A stretch of DNA of 64,000 bases from Streptomyces iranensis (GCF_017874715.1 NZ_JAGGLR010000019.1:124001-188000); one strand, 5' to 3'; shown: positions 16,581 through 25,006, counted from the stretch's first letter. Notes: generated by a model not told the origin, from the sequence alone. Numbers and translations are program-made.

Positions 16581-16724
16581 CGGTGGATCTTCGCGGGCCC
16601 GCGACTCCTGGCGCGGCGCGCCCCCGGTTACGGCCGGCCCGCTGTGGCCGCGCCCCGCATCGGATGCCGGATGCCGGATGCCCCGGGCGTCAGCCGCTGA
16701 TGTCGCGGGCGCGAAGATCCACCG
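16581..16724. repeat. Long-range inverted repeat downstream of the DNA polymerase gene
   Basis: CGGTGGATCTTCGCG followed by GGCCCGCGAC (16581-16605) is inverted at 16702-16724 with only a two-base gap. The spacer holds three copies of GGATGCC. It ends 18 bp before the polymerase stop codon and could be its terminator. The rest of 16448-16741 shows no gene. Confidence 0.5.
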
Positions 16725-16741
16725 GCGAGGACCCGGGCCGT

Positions 16742-18430
16742 CTACTTCGCGTCCGCGTAGCACTCCACCGCCGCCATGGTGAAGGGGAACCGCACCGGGG
16801 TCGGTCCGAAGGCGATCCGGCCGGCCGTCTCGCCCGCCTCCGCGATCGCCTCCCGGACCGCGTCGGCCTCCGTCTCGGGGCAGTGCACGATCACCTCGTC
16901 GTGCTGGAAGAAGACGATCTCCGCGCGCAGCCCCGCCCCGGTCAGCGACCGCCGCAGCGCGGCGAGCATCAGCAGGGCCCAGTCGGCGGCGCTGCCCTGC
17001 ACCACGAAGTTCCGGGTGAAGCGGCCCCGGGCGCGGGCGCTCGCCGTGCTGCCGTACGACGGCTCCTCCTGGTCCCGCGGCAGCCCCGCCTCGTCGGCCG
17101 TCTCCTCGGCGGCGCCGCCCACGGGCGGGCAGGTGCGGCCCAGCCAGGTGCGCACCAGCCGGCCCTCCTCACCCGCGCGGGCCGCGTCGTCCACGTACGC
17201 CACCGCCGCCGGGAAGCGCCGCCGCAGGGCCGCGAGGTGCTTCAGGCCGTCGCCGGAGGTCTGGCCGTAGACCGCGCCCAGCAGTGCCAGCTTGGCCTGG
17301 TCGCGCCGGCCGGAGAAGGCGCGGTCGGACAGCGTCGCGTACAGGTCCCGGCCGCTGCCCGCGACCTCCATCAGACCGGGGTCGCGGGAGATCGCGGCGA
17401 GCACCCGGGGCTCCATCTGGTCGGCGTCGGCCACCACCAGCCGCCACCCCGGATCCGCCACCACCGCGCGCCGCACCACCTTGGGGATCTGCAGCGCTCC
17501 GCCGCCGTTGGTGGTCCAGCGGCCGGAGACGGTGCCGCCGGGCAGATACTCGGGGCGGAAGCGGCCCTCGCGCACCCAGGACTGGAGCCAGGCCCAGCCG
17601 TGGGCGGTGTGCAGCCGGTAGAGCTTCTTGTAGCGCAGCAGCGGCTCCACGGCGGGGTGGTCGATCCGCTCCAGCTCCCAGGCGCGGGTCGAGCCGAGCG
17701 CGATGCCCGCGCGGGCGAACGCCTTGACGACCTCGGCGGGCAGATCGGGCCGCACCCGGGTGCCGAAGGCGCGCGACACCTCGTCGGCCAGCTCGGCCAG
17801 CCGCCGCGGCTCCAGACCGCCCGGATAGCGCTCGCCGAGCAGCTCGTCCAGCAGCTCCCGGTGGCGGTCGGCCCGCCACGGCACCCCGGCGCGCCGCATC
17901 TCGGCGGCGATCAGCATCCCGGCGGACTCGGCGGTGGTCAGCAGCCGCATCCGGTCCGGGTACTCGGCCGCGTCCGTACGGACCAGCTGGCCCGCGTACA
18001 CCTCGAGCAGCGCGTCCAGCGGATCGGTGCCCGGCGGCAGCGGCGGCGGACCGGGCTCGAACAGCGACGGCTGGCCCCCGGCCGCCCGGGGCGGCGGGTC
18101 CTCGGGGACGGGCAGCCCGCGCAGCCGCGCACGGGCGGCGGCGAGTGACCGCGGCGCGCCCGAGCGCCCCTCATGGCCGAGGAGCAGCGCCTCGGCCGCC
18201 TCGATGTCATAGGCCCGCTCGACCCGGACCCCGGCGGCCAGCAGCCGTGGATAGACCTCGGCGGTGGACCGCCACACCCACCGGTCGGCCTCGGGGCGGG
18301 ACCGCACGGCCTCGGCGATCCCGCCCTGCTCCGCCGTGACCTCGACGACCGGTCCGGCGGCCCTTCCCCCGGGGTCGAGCGGGCAGAGACGAACACCCCC
18401 GTGGTCCGTCTCCGCCGCCGCCCATCTCAT
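16742..18430 (-). CDS. Family A DNA polymerase-like protein (bifunctional exonuclease/polymerase type)
   Basis: About 562 aa, shorter than PolA, with no 5'-3' nuclease domain. The polymerase part has motif A as VVADADQMEPRVLA (PolA has D-x-S-Q-I-E-L-R), motif B as RDQAKLALLGAVYGQ and motif C as QHDEV, so both catalytic carboxylates are kept. QGSAADWALL precedes motif C as in PolA. In the N-terminal part I find no D-x-E exonuclease motif, so proofreading activity is doubtful despite the family's usual name. The start is uncertain: ATG at 18430 gives a conserved-looking N-terminus, with alternatives at 18460 and 18514. It is a second, probably accessory, polymerase. Confidence 0.8.
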   Translation of the reverse strand: MRWAAAETDHGGVRLCPLDPGGRAAGPVVEVTAEQGGIAEAVRSRPEADRWVWRSTAEVYPRLLAAGVRVERAYDIEAAEALLLGHEGRSGAPRSLAAARARLRGLPVPEDPPPRAAGGQPSLFEPGPPPLPPGTDPLDALLEVYAGQLVRTDAAEYPDRMRLLTTAESAGMLIAAEMRRAGVPWRADRHRELLDELLGERYPGGLEPRRLAELADEVSRAFGTRVRPDLPAEVVKAFARAGIALGSTRAWELERIDHPAVEPLLRYKKLYRLHTAHGWAWLQSWVREGRFRPEYLPGGTVSGRWTTNGGGALQIPKVVRRAVVADPGWRLVVADADQMEPRVLAAISRDPGLMEVAGSGRDLYATLSDRAFSGRRDQAKLALLGAVYGQTSGDGLKHLAALRRRFPAAVAYVDDAARAGEEGRLVRTWLGRTCPPVGGAAEETADEAGLPRDQEEPSYGSTASARARGRFTRNFVVQGSAADWALLMLAALRRSLTGAGLRAEIVFFQHDEVIVHCPETEADAVREAIAEAGETAGRIAFGPTPVRFPFTMAAVECYADAK

Positions 18431-18580
18431 GCCCGGGATTCTGGCAGGGGGGTGTGACATCGCTCCGATGTCCGAGGCCCGCTCAACCCTGAGGGGGACC
18501 CGGACGTCATTCATGACGACTGCTCTTCTTCACTCCGGGCAGAAGATCCCGGGTGTCGGGTGATCATGCCGATACGCATG

Positions 18581-18639
18581 GTGCACGTGCATCTGCCTGT
18601 GCATCTACCTGCGCATACGCAGATGCATTTGCCCATGCG
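18581..18639 (+). promoter_or_regulatory. Conserved repeated element upstream of the DUF397 gene (copy 1)
   Basis: GTGCACGTGCATCTGCC (18581-18597), then TGTGCATCTACC, then TGCGCATACG (18610-18619). The core recurs at once as ATGCATTTGCCCATGCG (18623-18639). Nearly the same ~40 bp string occurs inverted at 20873-20912. The distance to the GTG at 18712 is about 75-90 bp. Best explained as binding sites for a regulator, most likely the XRE-DUF5753 protein encoded at 21097. Confidence 0.7.
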
Positions 18640-18711
18640 TTCGCAAAGGAACGCAGCTATGATCCCGGACAGTTGACAGCTGCACGCATGCACGAACAGT
18701 GGAGAAGCCCT

Positions 18712-18969
18712 GTGCGCGACCACCCCTACAACGGCATGGCGGCCGCGGACCTCCGGGGAGTCGTCTGGCAGAAGAGCAGACACAGCAACTCCCAGGGGTC
18801 GTGTGTCGAGTTCGCCAAGCTGCCCGGTGGGGACGTGGCCGTCCGCAACTCCCGGTTCCCCGACGGACCGGCGCTGATCTACACCCCGGCCGAGGTCGAG
18901 GCGATGCTGCTCGGGGCGAAGGACGGCGAGTTCGACCATCTGGCGCACGATCCGGCAGGTCTGGGCTGA
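18712..18969 (+). CDS. DUF397 domain protein, 85 aa
   Basis: Small protein with the DUF397 signature W-x-K-S-x-x-S-x-x-x-G-x-C-V-E, here WQKSRHSNSQGSCVEFA, followed by VAVRNSRFPDGPAL. These proteins accompany XRE-DUF5753 regulators in streptomycetes and probably bind or modulate them. The GTG at 18712 is preferred since GGAGAAG lies just upstream and the protein then has the usual length; an open frame extends back to 18553 through repetitive operator DNA and is not used. The acidic extension DGEFDHLAHD at the C-terminus is unusual. Confidence 0.8.
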   Translation: MRDHPYNGMAAADLRGVVWQKSRHSNSQGSCVEFAKLPGGDVAVRNSRFPDGPALIYTPAEVEAMLLGAKDGEFDHLAHDPAGLG

Positions 18970-19031
18970 TCGCCGCGGACGCGCGACACTGGTAGTGGCG
19001 ATCGGGGGGACCCGACCCATGTGAGACGGCG

Positions 19032-20183
19032 ATGAACGGCTCGGTCCGTGTCGGACGTGTACTCGGGGTACCACTGCGGATGCACTGGAGCGTCCCGGTG
19101 CTGATAGTGCTGCTCGCTTACGGGCTCGGCCGCGAGACGCTGCCCGCGTGGACCCCCGGCCGGACCGGTGCCGTCTACGCCGTCGCCAGTGTCGTCGGCG
19201 CCGCGCTGCTGATGGGCAGCCTGCTGCTGCACGAGGCCGCGCACGCGGTCGCCGCCCGCAGAAGGGGCGTCTCGGTGGAGGACGTGACGCTCTGGGCGCT
19301 TGGCGGCATGACCAAGATGGGACGGCCCCGCACCGCCGGGGTCGCGTTCTGGGTGGCCGTCATCGGGCCGCTCACCAGCCTGGTCATCGGCGGTGTCGCG
19401 GTCGGCGCAGGGATCGGGGTGCACGCGCTCACCGGATGGGGTGTGCCCACGGCCGTGCTGATCTGGCTGGGCTGGGCCAATCTGCTGCTGGGCGTCTTCA
19501 ATCTGCTGCCCGCCGCGCCGCTGGACGGCGGACGGGTGGTGCAGGCCGTGATCTGGTGGCGCACCGGGGACCGGGAGCGCGCCGAGCGGGCGGCGGGGCG
19601 CAGCGGCCAGATCCTCGGTGTGGTGCTCATCGCCGCCGGCTGGATCTCCTTCCTGCGCGGGAACAACGGCGGGCTGTGGCTCTCGCTCATCGGCCTCTTC
19701 ATGGTGATCATCGCCAACGCGGAGCGGCAGCGGGCCGGGGTCAACACGGCGCTGCGCGGGGTGCGGGTGGTGGACGCGATGTCGGCGCCGGTGGCCGCCG
19801 GGGCCGACTGGCTGACCGTGGGGCGGTTCATCGACGACGTGGCGGCCCACGCCCGGCACTCGGTGATGCCACTGCTGGACTTCGAGGGCCGGCCGAGCGG
19901 GGTCGTCCAGCTGCGCGCGCTCGCGGCGGTGCCGGCCGAGGCCCGGGAGGAGCGGCGGGTGCGCGATGTGGCGATACCGCTGGCGCGGTGCACCGTGGCC
20001 GTGCCCGATGAGCTGCTGAGCGAGGTGCTGGAGCGGGCGCGTCCGGGTGGCGGCGCGCTGCCGGTGCTGGTGGTGGACCACGGGCGGCTGGAGGGGATCG
20101 TCACGATGCACGATGTGAACCGGCTCTTCCAGCTGCACGGCCTGGGCATCACCACGGCCCCGCCGGAGTCGACCCACCCATGA
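19032..20183 (+). CDS. M50 site-2 protease with two CBS domains (Rip3-like)
   Basis: Intramembrane zinc metalloprotease of 383 aa with about six membrane helices. The zinc motif is H67-E68-A-A-H71 and the third ligand is D165 in LLPAAPLDGGR. After the membrane region come two CBS motifs (about 245-375) that usually bind adenine nucleotides. This is the architecture of mycobacterial Rip3-type proteases, which cut membrane anti-sigma factors or similar substrates. It lies between the DUF397 and ATP-binding genes but its stop is separated from the next gene by a tandem repeat and the strands converge. The nearby membrane anti-sigma factor (13808-14620) is an appealing but untested substrate. Confidence 0.85.
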   Translation: MNGSVRVGRVLGVPLRMHWSVPVLIVLLAYGLGRETLPAWTPGRTGAVYAVASVVGAALLMGSLLLHEAAHAVAARRRGVSVEDVTLWALGGMTKMGRPRTAGVAFWVAVIGPLTSLVIGGVAVGAGIGVHALTGWGVPTAVLIWLGWANLLLGVFNLLPAAPLDGGRVVQAVIWWRTGDRERAERAAGRSGQILGVVLIAAGWISFLRGNNGGLWLSLIGLFMVIIANAERQRAGVNTALRGVRVVDAMSAPVAAGADWLTVGRFIDDVAAHARHSVMPLLDFEGRPSGVVQLRALAAVPAEAREERRVRDVAIPLARCTVAVPDELLSEVLERARPGGGALPVLVVDHGRLEGIVTMHDVNRLFQLHGLGITTAPPESTHP

Positions 20184-20196
20184 CGGGCGGTGGCGT

Positions 20197-20302
20197 ATGC
20201 CTGCGCGTCCCCAAGCGTCCCTGCGCGTCCCTAGGCGTCCCTGCGGGTTCCTGCCGCGTCCCTAGGTGTCCCCAGGCGTCCCTGCGCGTTCCTGCCCCGT
20301 CC
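20197..20302. repeat. Short tandem repeat based on GCGTCCCT
   Basis: Roughly ten degenerate 10-12 bp units of the type GCGTCCCTRGGCGTCCCTGC fill the gap between the convergent protease and ATP-binding genes. No hairpin with a T-tract is seen. Confidence 0.6.
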
Positions 20303-20791
20303 CTACGCGTCGGGGAGCCGGAAGACGGCCCAGACGATCTTGCCGCGCGGGGTGCCCGCCAGCGGCTGCCAGCCCCAGCCGTCCGTGAAGGACTCCACCA
20401 GATGGAGCCCGCGCCCGGACTCCTCGCCGCACCCCGCCTCGCCCGCCACCGGCCCCACCTCGCTGGGGTCGCGTACGGCGCACACCAGCCGTGAGGGGCC
20501 GCGCATCAGATGGAGCCGCACCGGCCGCTCCGGCTCACCGGTCGCCGCGGTGCCGGACAGGGCGTGCCGGAGGGCGTTGGTGACCAGTTCGGAGACGACG
20601 AGCGCCACTTCGTCGAGGAGTTCGGGGATGTTCCACTGCCGCAGGGTCGAGCCGGTGAACTGCCGGGCCCCCTTGACCGCTTCATAGCGGGCGGGCAGGG
20701 CGCAGGAGACGGATCCGGAGACGGCGGAGGGATCGATGGCGGCAAGCCCTTGCCACAAGGGTTCCAGCAGGGTCGAACCTTCGCTCCCCAT
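20303..20791 (-). CDS. RsbW/SpoIIAB-like ATP-binding protein
   Basis: 162 aa HATPase_c protein of the anti-sigma regulatory kinase family. The N box is SELVTNALRHA, G1 is around VRDPSEVGP and G2 is ESGRGLHLV. The catalytic and ATP-lid residues appear complete, so it may be an active serine kinase or a plain ATP-binding regulator. In Streptomyces such proteins are encoded beside XRE-DUF5753 and DUF397 genes. It is divergent from the XRE gene, and the shared element at 20873-20912 lies in the intergenic region, oriented towards it. Confidence 0.85.
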   Translation of the reverse strand: MGSEGSTLLEPLWQGLAAIDPSAVSGSVSCALPARYEAVKGARQFTGSTLRQWNIPELLDEVALVVSELVTNALRHALSGTAATGEPERPVRLHLMRGPSRLVCAVRDPSEVGPVAGEAGCGEESGRGLHLVESFTDGWGWQPLAGTPRGKIVWAVFRLPDA

Positions 20792-20872
20792 GCGAGCACT
20801 CCTGCATCCGTGGCCGTGACGAACTCTGGCCAGATTTCGTACCAGCTAGCACGTGCGCACACCCTATGGTTC

Positions 20873-20912
20873 CGAATGCGCACGTCAGATGCAAGGGCAA
20901 ATGCACGTGCAC
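20873..20912 (-). promoter_or_regulatory. Conserved repeated element upstream of the ATP-binding gene (copy 2)
   Basis: Read on the minus strand: GTGCACGTGCATTTGCCCTT, then GCATCTGACGTGCGCATTCG. It aligns with copy 1 at 18581-18619 with a few substitutions and short gaps. Read towards the ATP-binding gene it has the same orientation and a similar distance (about 80 bp to the ATG at 20791) as copy 1 has to the DUF397 gene. A further half-site, GCACGTGCGCAC, lies at 20849-20860. The remainder of 20792-21096 shows no gene. Confidence 0.7.
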
Positions 20913-21096
20913 GTGAGCGGGTTGGTCCGATCCGCTCGGTTTTGCCAGTATTTCTGACTCCGTACACTGACGTGCGTCATCGGGTTGAGTGACGAAGCGC
21001 CTACGGCGTGAAGCCCGAACAGTGGCAGACTTCGCCCTCAGGGGCTGCGGGGGCGCCGTTCGCAAGGATGCTTTCCGTACAGGGAGGATCGCGGAA

Positions 21097-21960
21097 ATGG
21101 CCGCAGGCGAGTCGAGTGGATCGGTGGTGCGCCGCATCCTCCTGGGCTCTCAACTCAGGCGGTTGCGCGAAGACCGCGGCATCACCCGCGAGGCGGCGGG
21201 CTATTCGATCCGGGCTTCCGAATCCAAGATCAGCCGGATGGAGCTGGGCCGGGTGAGCTTCAAGGCGCGGGACATCGAGGATCTGCTGACGCTGTACGGA
21301 GTCACCGACGACGCGGAGCGCGCGGCGCTGCTCGGGCTCGCCCGCGAGGCCAATGTCGCCGGGTGGTGGCACAGCTACGGCGATGTGCTCCCCGGCTGGT
21401 TCCAGACGTACGTCGGCCTGGAGGGCGCCGCCTCCGATATCGCCTGCTACGAGGTCCAGTTCATCCACGGTCTGCTCCAGACCGAGGGCTACGCCCACGC
21501 CGTGGTCACCCGCGGGCAGCCGCAGGCGTGCTCCGACGAGGTGGACCGGCGGGTGGCGCTGCGGCTGGAGCGGCAGAAGCTGCTGGTCTCCGAGCGCGCC
21601 CCGGCGTTCCACGTGGTCCTGGACGAGGCCGCGCTGCGCCGCCCGTACGGCGGACGCGGTGTGATGTCCGCCCAACTGCGCCATCTGGTCACGGTCTCCG
21701 AACAGCAGAACGTGAGGCTCCAGGTGATGCCGTTCTCCTTCGGCGGGCACGCGGGGGAGAGCGGGGCGTTCACCCGGCTGCGCTTCCCGGAGTCCGACCT
21801 CCCCGACATCGTCTATCTGGAGCAGCTCACCAGCGCGCTCTATCTGGACAAGCGCGATGAAGTCGCGCATTACGAGCGGGTGTTGGAGCGGCTCGGTGCG
21901 GACAGCCTCTCTCCCGAGGAGAGCCGGGATTTGCTCCGGGCGCTCCTTCACGACGCCTGA
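21097..21960 (+). CDS. XRE-family regulator with DUF5753 domain
   Basis: DNA-binding regulator of 287 aa of the WhiJ-like type. A helix-turn-helix (about residues 14-70, LRRLREDRGITREAAGYSI then SKISRMELG) is followed by the DUF5753 domain (about 95-280; GLLQTEGYA and VLDEAAL are typical). The ATG at 21097 has GGGAGG 9 nt upstream. It is divergent from the ATP-binding gene and likely binds the two ~40 bp elements at 18581 and 20873, together regulating the DUF397 and ATP-binding partners. Such modules act in development and antibiotic control. Confidence 0.88.
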   Translation: MAAGESSGSVVRRILLGSQLRRLREDRGITREAAGYSIRASESKISRMELGRVSFKARDIEDLLTLYGVTDDAERAALLGLAREANVAGWWHSYGDVLPGWFQTYVGLEGAASDIACYEVQFIHGLLQTEGYAHAVVTRGQPQACSDEVDRRVALRLERQKLLVSERAPAFHVVLDEAALRRPYGGRGVMSAQLRHLVTVSEQQNVRLQVMPFSFGGHAGESGAFTRLRFPESDLPDIVYLEQLTSALYLDKRDEVAHYERVLERLGADSLSPEESRDLLRALLHDA

Positions 21961-22050
21961 CCCGTCAGTAGGATGACGTGTGGTCAGGAATACCCCCCAC
22001 ACGTGCGCGGCTGTCGGGGACCGGCACCGCGTCCTGAAGATAGGGATGGC

Positions 22051-23508
22051 ATGTCCTACTTCTCCGAGTTGGCACTTCAGTTCATCGACGGCGAGTGGCG
22101 CGGCGGAAGCGGTTCCTGGGACATCGTCGACTTCAACCCCTACAACGGGGAGAAGCTGGCCTCCATCACCGTGGCGACCGTCGAGGAGGTGGACCTGGCC
22201 TACCGGGCGGCCGAGCGGGCGCAGCCGGAGTGGGGCGCCACCAACCCCTACGCGCGGCGGGCGGTCTTCGAGCGGGCGCTGCGGATCATCGAGGACCGCG
22301 AGAAGGAGCTCTCCGAGACGATCATCGCGGAGTGCGGCGGCACCCATGTGAAGGCGGGCTTCGAGCTGCACCTCGCCAAGGAGTTCCTGCGCGAGGCGAT
22401 CCACCTGGCGCTGCGGCCCGAGGGCCGCATCCTGCCGTCGCCGGTGGACGGCAAGGAGAACCGCCTCTACCGGCTGCCGGTGGGCGTGGTCGGCGTCATC
22501 AGCCCGTTCAACTTCCCCTTCCTGCTGTCGCTGAAGTCGGTGGCCCCCGCGCTGGCCCTCGGCAACGCCGTCGTCCTCAAGCCGCACCAGAACACCCCGG
22601 TCTGCGGCGGCGGTCTGGTCGCCAGGATCTTCGAGGAGGCCGGGCTGCCCGCCGGGCTGCTCAATGTCGTGGTCACCGACATCGCGGAGATCGGCGACGC
22701 CCTGATCGAGCACCCCATACCGAAGGTGATCTCCTTCACCGGCTCGGACAAGGTCGGCCGGCATGTCGCCACCGTGGCCGCCTCCCACTTCAAGCGCACG
22801 GTTCTGGAACTGGGCGGCAACAGCGCGCTCGTCGTGCTGGACGACGCCGACCTGGACTACGCGGTGGACGCGGCCGTCTTCAGCCGCTTCGTCCACCAGG
22901 GGCAGGTCTGCATGGCGGCCAACCGGGTGCTGGTGGACCGGGCGGTCGAGCGGGAGTTCACCGAGAAGTTCGTGGCCAAGGTGGAGACCCTGAAGGTGGG
23001 CGATCCGGTCGACCCCACCACCCATATCGGCCCGCTGATCAACGAGGGCCAGGCCGAGGCGATCACCCAGCTCGTGGACCAGACGATCGCCGAGGGGGCC
23101 ACCGCGCTGGTGCGCGGGCGGACCGAGGGCACCCTGATGGGGCCGACCGTGCTCAGCGGGGTCCCGGAGGGCTCGGCGATCCTCGGCCAGGAGATCTTCG
23201 GCCCGGTGGTGACGCTGATTCCGTTCGACGGCGACGACGAGGCCGTACAGATCGCCAATGACACCGACTACGGGCTCAGCGGGGCCGTGCACACCGCCGA
23301 TATAGAGCGCGGGGTGCGGTTCGCCCGGCGGATCCACACCGGCATGATCCATGTGAACGACAGCACGGTCCACGACGAGCCGATCGTGCCGTTCGGCGGG
23401 GAGAAGCACTCCGGTCTCGGGCGGCTCAACGGGGAGTCGATGATCGAGGACTTCACCACCACCAAGTGGATCTCCATACAGCACGGCCGGAGCCAGTTCC
23501 CGTTCTGA
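22051..23508 (+). CDS. Aldehyde dehydrogenase (benzaldehyde/vanillin dehydrogenase-like)
   Basis: NAD(P)-dependent oxidation of an aldehyde to the acid. 485 aa with all family features: SPFNFP, KPHQNTP, GSDKVG (cofactor), E253 in LELGGN and catalytic C287 in GQVCMA; the C-terminus has FGGEKHSGLGR. The exact substrate is unknown, but the C-terminal HVND and FGGEKHSG resemble aromatic aldehyde dehydrogenases. The ATG at 22051 is chosen; an extension to 21973 lacks a ribosome site. It follows the XRE gene by 90 bp on the same strand. Confidence 0.85.
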   Translation: MSYFSELALQFIDGEWRGGSGSWDIVDFNPYNGEKLASITVATVEEVDLAYRAAERAQPEWGATNPYARRAVFERALRIIEDREKELSETIIAECGGTHVKAGFELHLAKEFLREAIHLALRPEGRILPSPVDGKENRLYRLPVGVVGVISPFNFPFLLSLKSVAPALALGNAVVLKPHQNTPVCGGGLVARIFEEAGLPAGLLNVVVTDIAEIGDALIEHPIPKVISFTGSDKVGRHVATVAASHFKRTVLELGGNSALVVLDDADLDYAVDAAVFSRFVHQGQVCMAANRVLVDRAVEREFTEKFVAKVETLKVGDPVDPTTHIGPLINEGQAEAITQLVDQTIAEGATALVRGRTEGTLMGPTVLSGVPEGSAILGQEIFGPVVTLIPFDGDDEAVQIANDTDYGLSGAVHTADIERGVRFARRIHTGMIHVNDSTVHDEPIVPFGGEKHSGLGRLNGESMIEDFTTTKWISIQHGRSQFPF

Positions 23509-23614
23509 AGGAACGGGGTCGGCTCGCGGACAGAAGCTGACCGCAAGCCTTCCTAACGTGGGGTTCATCGAAGGGCGCCGGACCCGGGCGCCCTCCAGAT
23601 GAGAGGCGGCAGCC

Positions 23615-24181
23615 ATGCCCGTGATCGTGAACCCCGAGGCCTGTCAGAACGAGTGCGGCGCGCTGCTGGTGTACCTGGACGCACAGCGCGGCGGCATCCG
23701 GCGCTCGGTGCACGGCCTGACCGAGGAGCAGGCCCGCAGCGTCCCCAGCGCGAGCGCGCTCTCGCTGGCCGGGGTGCTCAAGCACGTGGTCACGGGCGAG
23801 CGCGGCTGGCTGCGCGTCCTCCAGGGCAAGGCGGGGGACCCCAAGGACCAGATGGCCGAGTGGGAGCACACCTTCGAGCCCACCGAGGACGAGACGGTGG
23901 AGGCGCTGCTCGCCCTGTACGACGAGGTGGCGCGGGAGACCGAGGAGGCCGTACGGGCCCTGCCGTCGCTGGACGAGACCTTCGAGGCGCTCCGGCTCCC
24001 CTGGGACGAGGGCGGCACCCGCACCTGGCGCTGGGCGGTCCTCCACCTGATCGAGGAGGTGGCCCGGCACGCCGGTCACGCCGACATCATCCGCGAGACG
24101 ATCGACGGCAAGGGCGCCTTCGACCTCGTCTTCGAGACGGGGGCGATGCCGGAGCCCGACTGGTCGGTCCTGGAGCGGTGA
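23615..24181 (+). CDS. DinB family protein (DUF664)
   Basis: 188 aa four-helix-bundle protein. Metal-site histidines are at LKHVVTGERGWL, with a further pair in HLIEEVARHAGHAD. Family members are metal-dependent thiol (mycothiol or bacillithiol) S-transferases used in detoxification; actinomycetes use mycothiol. The hairpin AGGGCGCC/GGGCGCCCT (23572-23594) upstream could terminate the aldehyde dehydrogenase transcript. The start ATG lacks a strong ribosome site. Confidence 0.8.
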   Translation: MPVIVNPEACQNECGALLVYLDAQRGGIRRSVHGLTEEQARSVPSASALSLAGVLKHVVTGERGWLRVLQGKAGDPKDQMAEWEHTFEPTEDETVEALLALYDEVARETEEAVRALPSLDETFEALRLPWDEGGTRTWRWAVLHLIEEVARHAGHADIIRETIDGKGAFDLVFETGAMPEPDWSVLER

Positions 24182-24251
24182 TCCGCCCGGCCCGCCGACC
24201 CCCTAGCCTGGTCATCGCGGGGGTCGGGACCAGGATGGAGACGAGCGGGCG

Positions 24252-24884
24252 ATGTCAGCGATCCGGCTGCTGGTGCTGGGGGCCGTGCGCCAGCACGGGC
24301 GGGCGCACGGCTATCAGGTCCGTAACGACCTGGAGTTCTGGGGCGCGCACGAGTGGTCCAACGCCAAACCCGGGTCCATCTACCACGCGCTGAAGCAGAT
24401 GGCGAAGCAGGGGCTGATGCGCGCGCACGACGTCGCGCCGAGCACGGTCGGCGGGCCGCCGCGGACCGAGTACGAGCTGACCGAGGCGGGCGAGGAGGAG
24501 TACTTCCGGCTGCTGCGGGAGGCGCTGCTGCGCCATGACCAGAAGATCGACGAGCTGACGGCCGGGGTGGGTTTCATCGTGGACCTGCCACGGGACGAGG
24601 CGATCGCCCTGCTCAAGCGGCGGGTGGCGGCGCTGGAGGAGTGGCGGGCCGAGGTGACCCGGCACTGGACGCCACCGGACGGCACCCCCGAGGAGTGGGG
24701 CCATATCGGCGAGATCATGAAGTTCTGGGTGCACTCCGCGGACAGCGGCGCGGAGTGGACCCGTGGGCTGGTCGAGCGGCTCGAGGGCGGGGCGTATGTG
24801 ATGGCGGGCGAGGGGGAGCGCTCGGTGGAGGTGCTGCCGGACGGCGTCACCAACCCGTACGCCGAAGCGCCCGGCGAGGACTGA
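24252..24884 (+). CDS. PadR-family transcriptional repressor
   Basis: 210 aa: an N-terminal winged helix (LLVLGAVRQHGRAHGYQVRN, about residues 5-90) and a C-terminal coiled-coil dimer domain. PadR proteins repress exporters and release DNA on drug or phenolic binding. It lies just upstream of the DrrAB-type ABC genes, whose promoter holds two matching operators, so these are the probable targets. Confidence 0.88.
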   Translation: MSAIRLLVLGAVRQHGRAHGYQVRNDLEFWGAHEWSNAKPGSIYHALKQMAKQGLMRAHDVAPSTVGGPPRTEYELTEAGEEEYFRLLREALLRHDQKIDELTAGVGFIVDLPRDEAIALLKRRVAALEEWRAEVTRHWTPPDGTPEEWGHIGEIMKFWVHSADSGAEWTRGLVERLEGGAYVMAGEGERSVEVLPDGVTNPYAEAPGED

Positions 24885-24936
24885 GGCGACACCATGCGGC
24901 TCGAGGGCGGCTGACGGCCGCCCCTGTCTCAATCGA

Positions 24937-24958
24937 GCGTAAGCAAGTTTGACTAGCT
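24937..24958. promoter_or_regulatory. Operator 1 of the ABC exporter promoter
   Basis: GCGTAAGCAA followed by GTTTGACTAGCT. It matches the reverse complement of operator 2 (24985-25006) at 18 of 22 positions, with centres 48 bp apart. It overlaps the -35 hexamer of the promoter below. Confidence 0.7.
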
Positions 24959-24977
24959 GGGGCTCGGGCAGTACCTT
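24949..24977 (+). promoter_or_regulatory. Promoter of the ABC exporter operon
   Basis: A -35 of TTGACT (24949-24954) and a -10 of TACCTT (24972-24977) are 17 bp apart. The promoter lies between the two operators, which fits repression by the PadR protein. Confidence 0.6.
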
Positions 24978-24984
24978 CCGGCAT

Positions 24985-25006
24985 GCGTAGTCAAACTTGA
25001 CTACGC
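24985..25006. promoter_or_regulatory. Operator 2 of the ABC exporter promoter (perfect palindrome)
   Basis: Arms GCGTAGTCAA and TTGACTACGC are perfect inverted copies around a 2 bp centre. It lies just downstream of the -10, across the expected transcription start. Confidence 0.75.

Noticed and set aside
15347..18148. Long plus-strand open frame under the MreB-like and polymerase genes
   Set aside because: Antisense to two recognisable proteins; no domain in its translation.
21001..23616. Long minus-strand frame under the XRE and aldehyde dehydrogenase genes
   Set aside because: Composition typical of high-GC antisense frames and no start signal.
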